From the NCBI RefSeq assembly GCF_014762705.1, contig NZ_JABURL010000046.1, positions 1 to 64,000 of the forward strand: a stretch of DNA of 64,000 nucleotides. The letters run 5' to 3'. Made by a program: the position numbers and the translations under genes. The number at the start of each line of letters is the position of its first letter. The stretch's first letter is position 1. The notes beneath the pieces were generated by a model. That model was not told where the DNA came from. It ran no database searches and saw only the letters and a program-made list of their open reading frames with translations. This document shows positions 61,739 to 64,000 of the stretch, in pieces. The DNA is from Cyclobacterium sp. (GTDB lineage: Bacteria; Bacteroidota; Bacteroidia; Cytophagales; Cyclobacteriaceae).

Positions 61739-63277
61739 ATGAAAACGATAAAAATATATAATATAAGCATCCTCCTGTTGGGCCTATTGGCTATCAATGG
61801 CTGCAGTGAGGATTTTCTGGAGGTGTATCCCCAAGACCGGATTACTACTGTTTCTTTTTGGCAAAATGAAAATGATGTTCAGTTGGCATTGAATGGCATC
61901 TACAGTGTATTGAAACACCGGGGCGTCTATGGCTCAGGACCAACTTTTGACGCTGTAACACCCTATGCTTACCAATGGGCACACTGGAACGGAATGGAAA
62001 AACAGATCGGAAATGGTACCATTACCGCTGCTACTTCAGGAGGATTGTTAAATGAGAGATGGACCATGTGTTACCGAATCATTAATTTCTCCAATGATTT
62101 TTTGGAGAATATTGATAGGGTAGACCTTCCTGAAGCCACAAAATCTACGTATTTGGGAGAGGCCCATTTCCTTAGGGGCCTCGCTTTTGCTCTGTTGGCA
62201 GAATCTTATGGTGGCGTTCCCATCATCACTACAGTGATGAACACGGAGGAAGTTACCTCAGTGAGCAGAAATACCCGGGAAGAAACATGGGCCCAAGCCA
62301 TTTCGGACTATGACGAGGCCATACAAAGACTGGACCCAGTTTCCTATGAATTGGGAAGGGCGACCAAAGGGGCTGCACTCGGATTGAAAATGCGGGCATA
62401 TTTGTACCAGAATAAATACGAGGAAGTATTGGATGTGATCGAAGAAATTGATGCTTTGGGCATGTATTCTCTTTTTCCAAGTTACGAAGGGCTCTTTCAA
62501 TTGGATAATGAAAACAATGAAGAGGTCCTTTTTGACATCCAGTACATTGCCGGTGAGCAAGGTCAGGGAAATTTCTTTGCCTGGCTGGCGCTACCTGGAA
62601 GTGTAGCAGCCGCAGGAGCCAGTGATCCTGCGCCCACCCAACATATCATTGATGAGTATGAGATGATTGATGGATCAGAAGTGGATCCAAATAATCCTTT
62701 TGATGGAAGGGACCCCAGGTTGGATTTTAGTATTCTCAGACCGGGAGCCACTTTTGAAGGCATGGTCTACCCAACAGAAGTATCTAATCACACCGGTCAA
62801 AGGGTAGGATACAACCTTAGAAAAAATGTGGGCGAAGGAATTCCTTTGCTGTCTCCCAGGGTATCCCCTTTAAACTTTATTGTATTGCGTTATGCGGATG
62901 TCTTGTTGGCCAAAGCAGAAGCCCTTATTGAAACCAATCAAAACCTGGAAGAAGCGATTGGCCTGATCAATCGGATCAGAACAGAAAGAAGGGATGTTAC
63001 CATGTTCAGTTTACCTACCGATTTATCACAAGAAGAAGCGAGAGAAGCGTTACGACATGAGCGGGTGGTTGAGTTTTTCGGTGAAGGTATCTTGTGGGCA
63101 GATATTAAACGTTGGAATATTGGTCAGGATCTTTATCCCGTTGAAGTAAGGGGAGCCGACGGAGGATTGATCGAGGTGAAATTTCCTACTGGATATGAAG
63201 AAAAAGACAATTTATTACCAATCCCTGATAATGAAATATCCTTTAATGAAAATTTGGAACAAAATCCAGGATGGTAA
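61739..63277 (+). CDS. SusD/RagB family outer-membrane lipoprotein
   Basis: This is a 512-residue lipoprotein, with the lipobox AINGC (Cys22), that caps the SusC barrel and binds the substrate. The family features are FLEVYPQDRITTVSFWQNENDVQ near residue 28, SusD-like TPR helices (GEAHFLRGLAFALLAESYGGVPI near residue 140), and the C-terminal block with ALRHERVVEFFGEGILWADIKRW near 435. The substrate cannot be read. Neither enzyme genes nor a regulator have appeared before the window ends, apart from the cytochrome-type gene that follows. Confidence 0.95.
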   Translation: MKTIKIYNISILLLGLLAINGCSEDFLEVYPQDRITTVSFWQNENDVQLALNGIYSVLKHRGVYGSGPTFDAVTPYAYQWAHWNGMEKQIGNGTITAATSGGLLNERWTMCYRIINFSNDFLENIDRVDLPEATKSTYLGEAHFLRGLAFALLAESYGGVPIITTVMNTEEVTSVSRNTREETWAQAISDYDEAIQRLDPVSYELGRATKGAALGLKMRAYLYQNKYEEVLDVIEEIDALGMYSLFPSYEGLFQLDNENNEEVLFDIQYIAGEQGQGNFFAWLALPGSVAAAGASDPAPTQHIIDEYEMIDGSEVDPNNPFDGRDPRLDFSILRPGATFEGMVYPTEVSNHTGQRVGYNLRKNVGEGIPLLSPRVSPLNFIVLRYADVLLAKAEALIETNQNLEEAIGLINRIRTERRDVTMFSLPTDLSQEEAREALRHERVVEFFGEGILWADIKRWNIGQDLYPVEVRGADGGLIEVKFPTGYEEKDNLLPIPDNEISFNENLEQNPGW

Positions 63278-63531
63278 TCTAGCTTGTTAGTTTGGCTAAA
63301 GATTAATCCAGCCAGATAATGCATTCTTAATAACAGTTAGAAGAGGAATGTATTACCTGCAACTGGTAAATAGCTTCTTTAGCAGTATGAAAATGAAATG
63401 GTCGGGAAAATCTGATTTGCCGATTTTAAAGGATCAAATCAGAATAATCCTGGCCATTTCATCTTCTTTTATAAATTTATTTAATTTCTTTTTAAATTGT
63501 GGATACTTGGGAAGAAAAAGTAAAACCAAAA

Positions 63532-64000
63532 ATGAGTCAAATTTCAGTCGTCAAATTATTGATACCAGTGGCTATTTTGGCCCTAATTATTGGGGTTATT
63601 CGGTACAAATCTGAAGTGAAATTCCCAGATGAAGTTGAGGCTTCCTTGCCCGCTGAAATTGATTTTAATTTTCATATTAAACCCATATTATCAGACCGTT
63701 GTTTTGCCTGTCATGGGCCCGATAACAACAAACGAGAAGCCGGATTGAGGCTGGATATCGAAGAACATGCGCTTTCGGCTTTGGGAGATGACAAAGACCA
63801 TTACGCTATCGTCCCCGGTAAGCCCCATAAAAGCGCCCTTTATGAGCGCCTGGTCTCATCCGATCCTAAGGTGAAAATGCCCCCGCCAGAATCAAATCTT
63901 TCTTTATCAACTACTGAAATCGCTTTGATCACCCGATGGATCGAACAGGGAGCCGACTATAAACCTCACTGGTCTTTCATCAAACCAAAAAAACCGGAAG
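63532..64000 (+). CDS. Planctomycete-type (PSD1/DUF1549-DUF1553) cytochrome c protein, partial
   Basis: The gene is cut by the window edge; 156 codons are visible. After a short N-terminal membrane anchor (LLIPVAILALIIGVI) comes a PSD1 cytochrome c domain: ILSDRCFACHGPDNNKREAGLRLD with the haem motif CFACH and the axial Met likely in VKMPPPESN. ITRWIEQGADYKPHWSFIKP follows and is the usual lead into DUF1549/DUF1553. The frame is open to the last base and is not the same frame as any other gene. It lies 254 bases after the SusD stop. In related genomes, proteins of this type occur near sulphatase or SusCD genes and are thought to serve redox reactions in glycan degradation. Confidence 0.85.
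   Translation, partial: MSQISVVKLLIPVAILALIIGVIRYKSEVKFPDEVEASLPAEIDFNFHIKPILSDRCFACHGPDNNKREAGLRLDIEEHALSALGDDKDHYAIVPGKPHKSALYERLVSSDPKVKMPPPESNLSLSTTEIALITRWIEQGADYKPHWSFIKPKKPE

Overview
The window looks like a chromosomal segment of a Bacteroidota bacterium of the Cytophagales, probably close to the Cyclobacteriaceae. The clues are a SusC/SusD pair, a type IX secretion protein pair (a CHU_C-type giant protein and PorP/SprF), a YfhO membrane protein, TAnnTTTG promoter elements in place of the usual -10 box, the absence of Shine-Dalgarno sequences, and several Bacteroidota-only small families. The assignment rests on gene content only. Both ends are cut: the right end stops inside a cytochrome c-type gene.

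Layout. 1-5 kb: a DUF302 protein behind a CRP/FNR-like site, a flavin reductase, an MFS transporter, an NAD(P)-binding protein and a LysR regulator. 4.8-6.0 kb: gene-free DNA with nested tandem repeats. 6-12.5 kb: an unrecognised 168-residue protein, a Rieske/YceI/DUF5777 operon, a secreted protein, a lipoprotein esterase, a DegT aminotransferase and a DUF2805 protein. 12.4-17.6 kb: glucose-6-phosphate isomerase, a TPR histidine kinase and a membrane four-helix-bundle protein. 17.6-28.2 kb: a sugar catabolic locus. A six-gene leftward operon encodes a DUF1349-like lipoprotein, an FG-GAP protein, an L-fucose-isomerase-like protein, a BNR/sialidase-like lipoprotein, a DapA-family aldolase and an SSS symporter. 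It is divergent from one Tat-exported Gfo/Idh/MocA oxidoreductase and followed by a second, and the shared control region carries four inverted repeats. 28.4-32.7 kb: small conserved genes and an Xaa-Pro aminopeptidase. 32.8-39.3 kb: an amino-sugar cluster with two NagX/HGSNAT-like acyltransferases around a GH20 protein, then a cupin, a zinc-motif-less ROK kinase and a TPR lipoprotein. 39.4-47.4 kb: mostly housekeeping genes (GT2, YbaB, HisS, PdhB, Ffh, phosphoesterase) with small conserved proteins. 47.6-58 kb: a DUF6508-like protein, the T9SS pair, YfhO, a methyltransferase and a GT4. 58.5-64 kb: SusC, SusD and the start of a planctomycete-type (PSD1) cytochrome c protein.

How the genes may work together. 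The 17.6-28.2 kb locus reads as glycan handling outside the cytoplasm by the lipoproteins and Tat-exported oxidoreductases, import by the symporter, then isomerisation and aldol cleavage inside. The combination does not match standard sialic acid breakdown because NanE, NanK and NagA/NagB are absent here. The 32.8-39.3 kb cluster suggests salvage of terminal hexosamine residues by membrane acetylation, hexosaminidase cleavage and phosphorylation. These two loci are the best places to look for uncharacterised biology. No CRISPR array, intact insertion sequence or complete tRNA was found.
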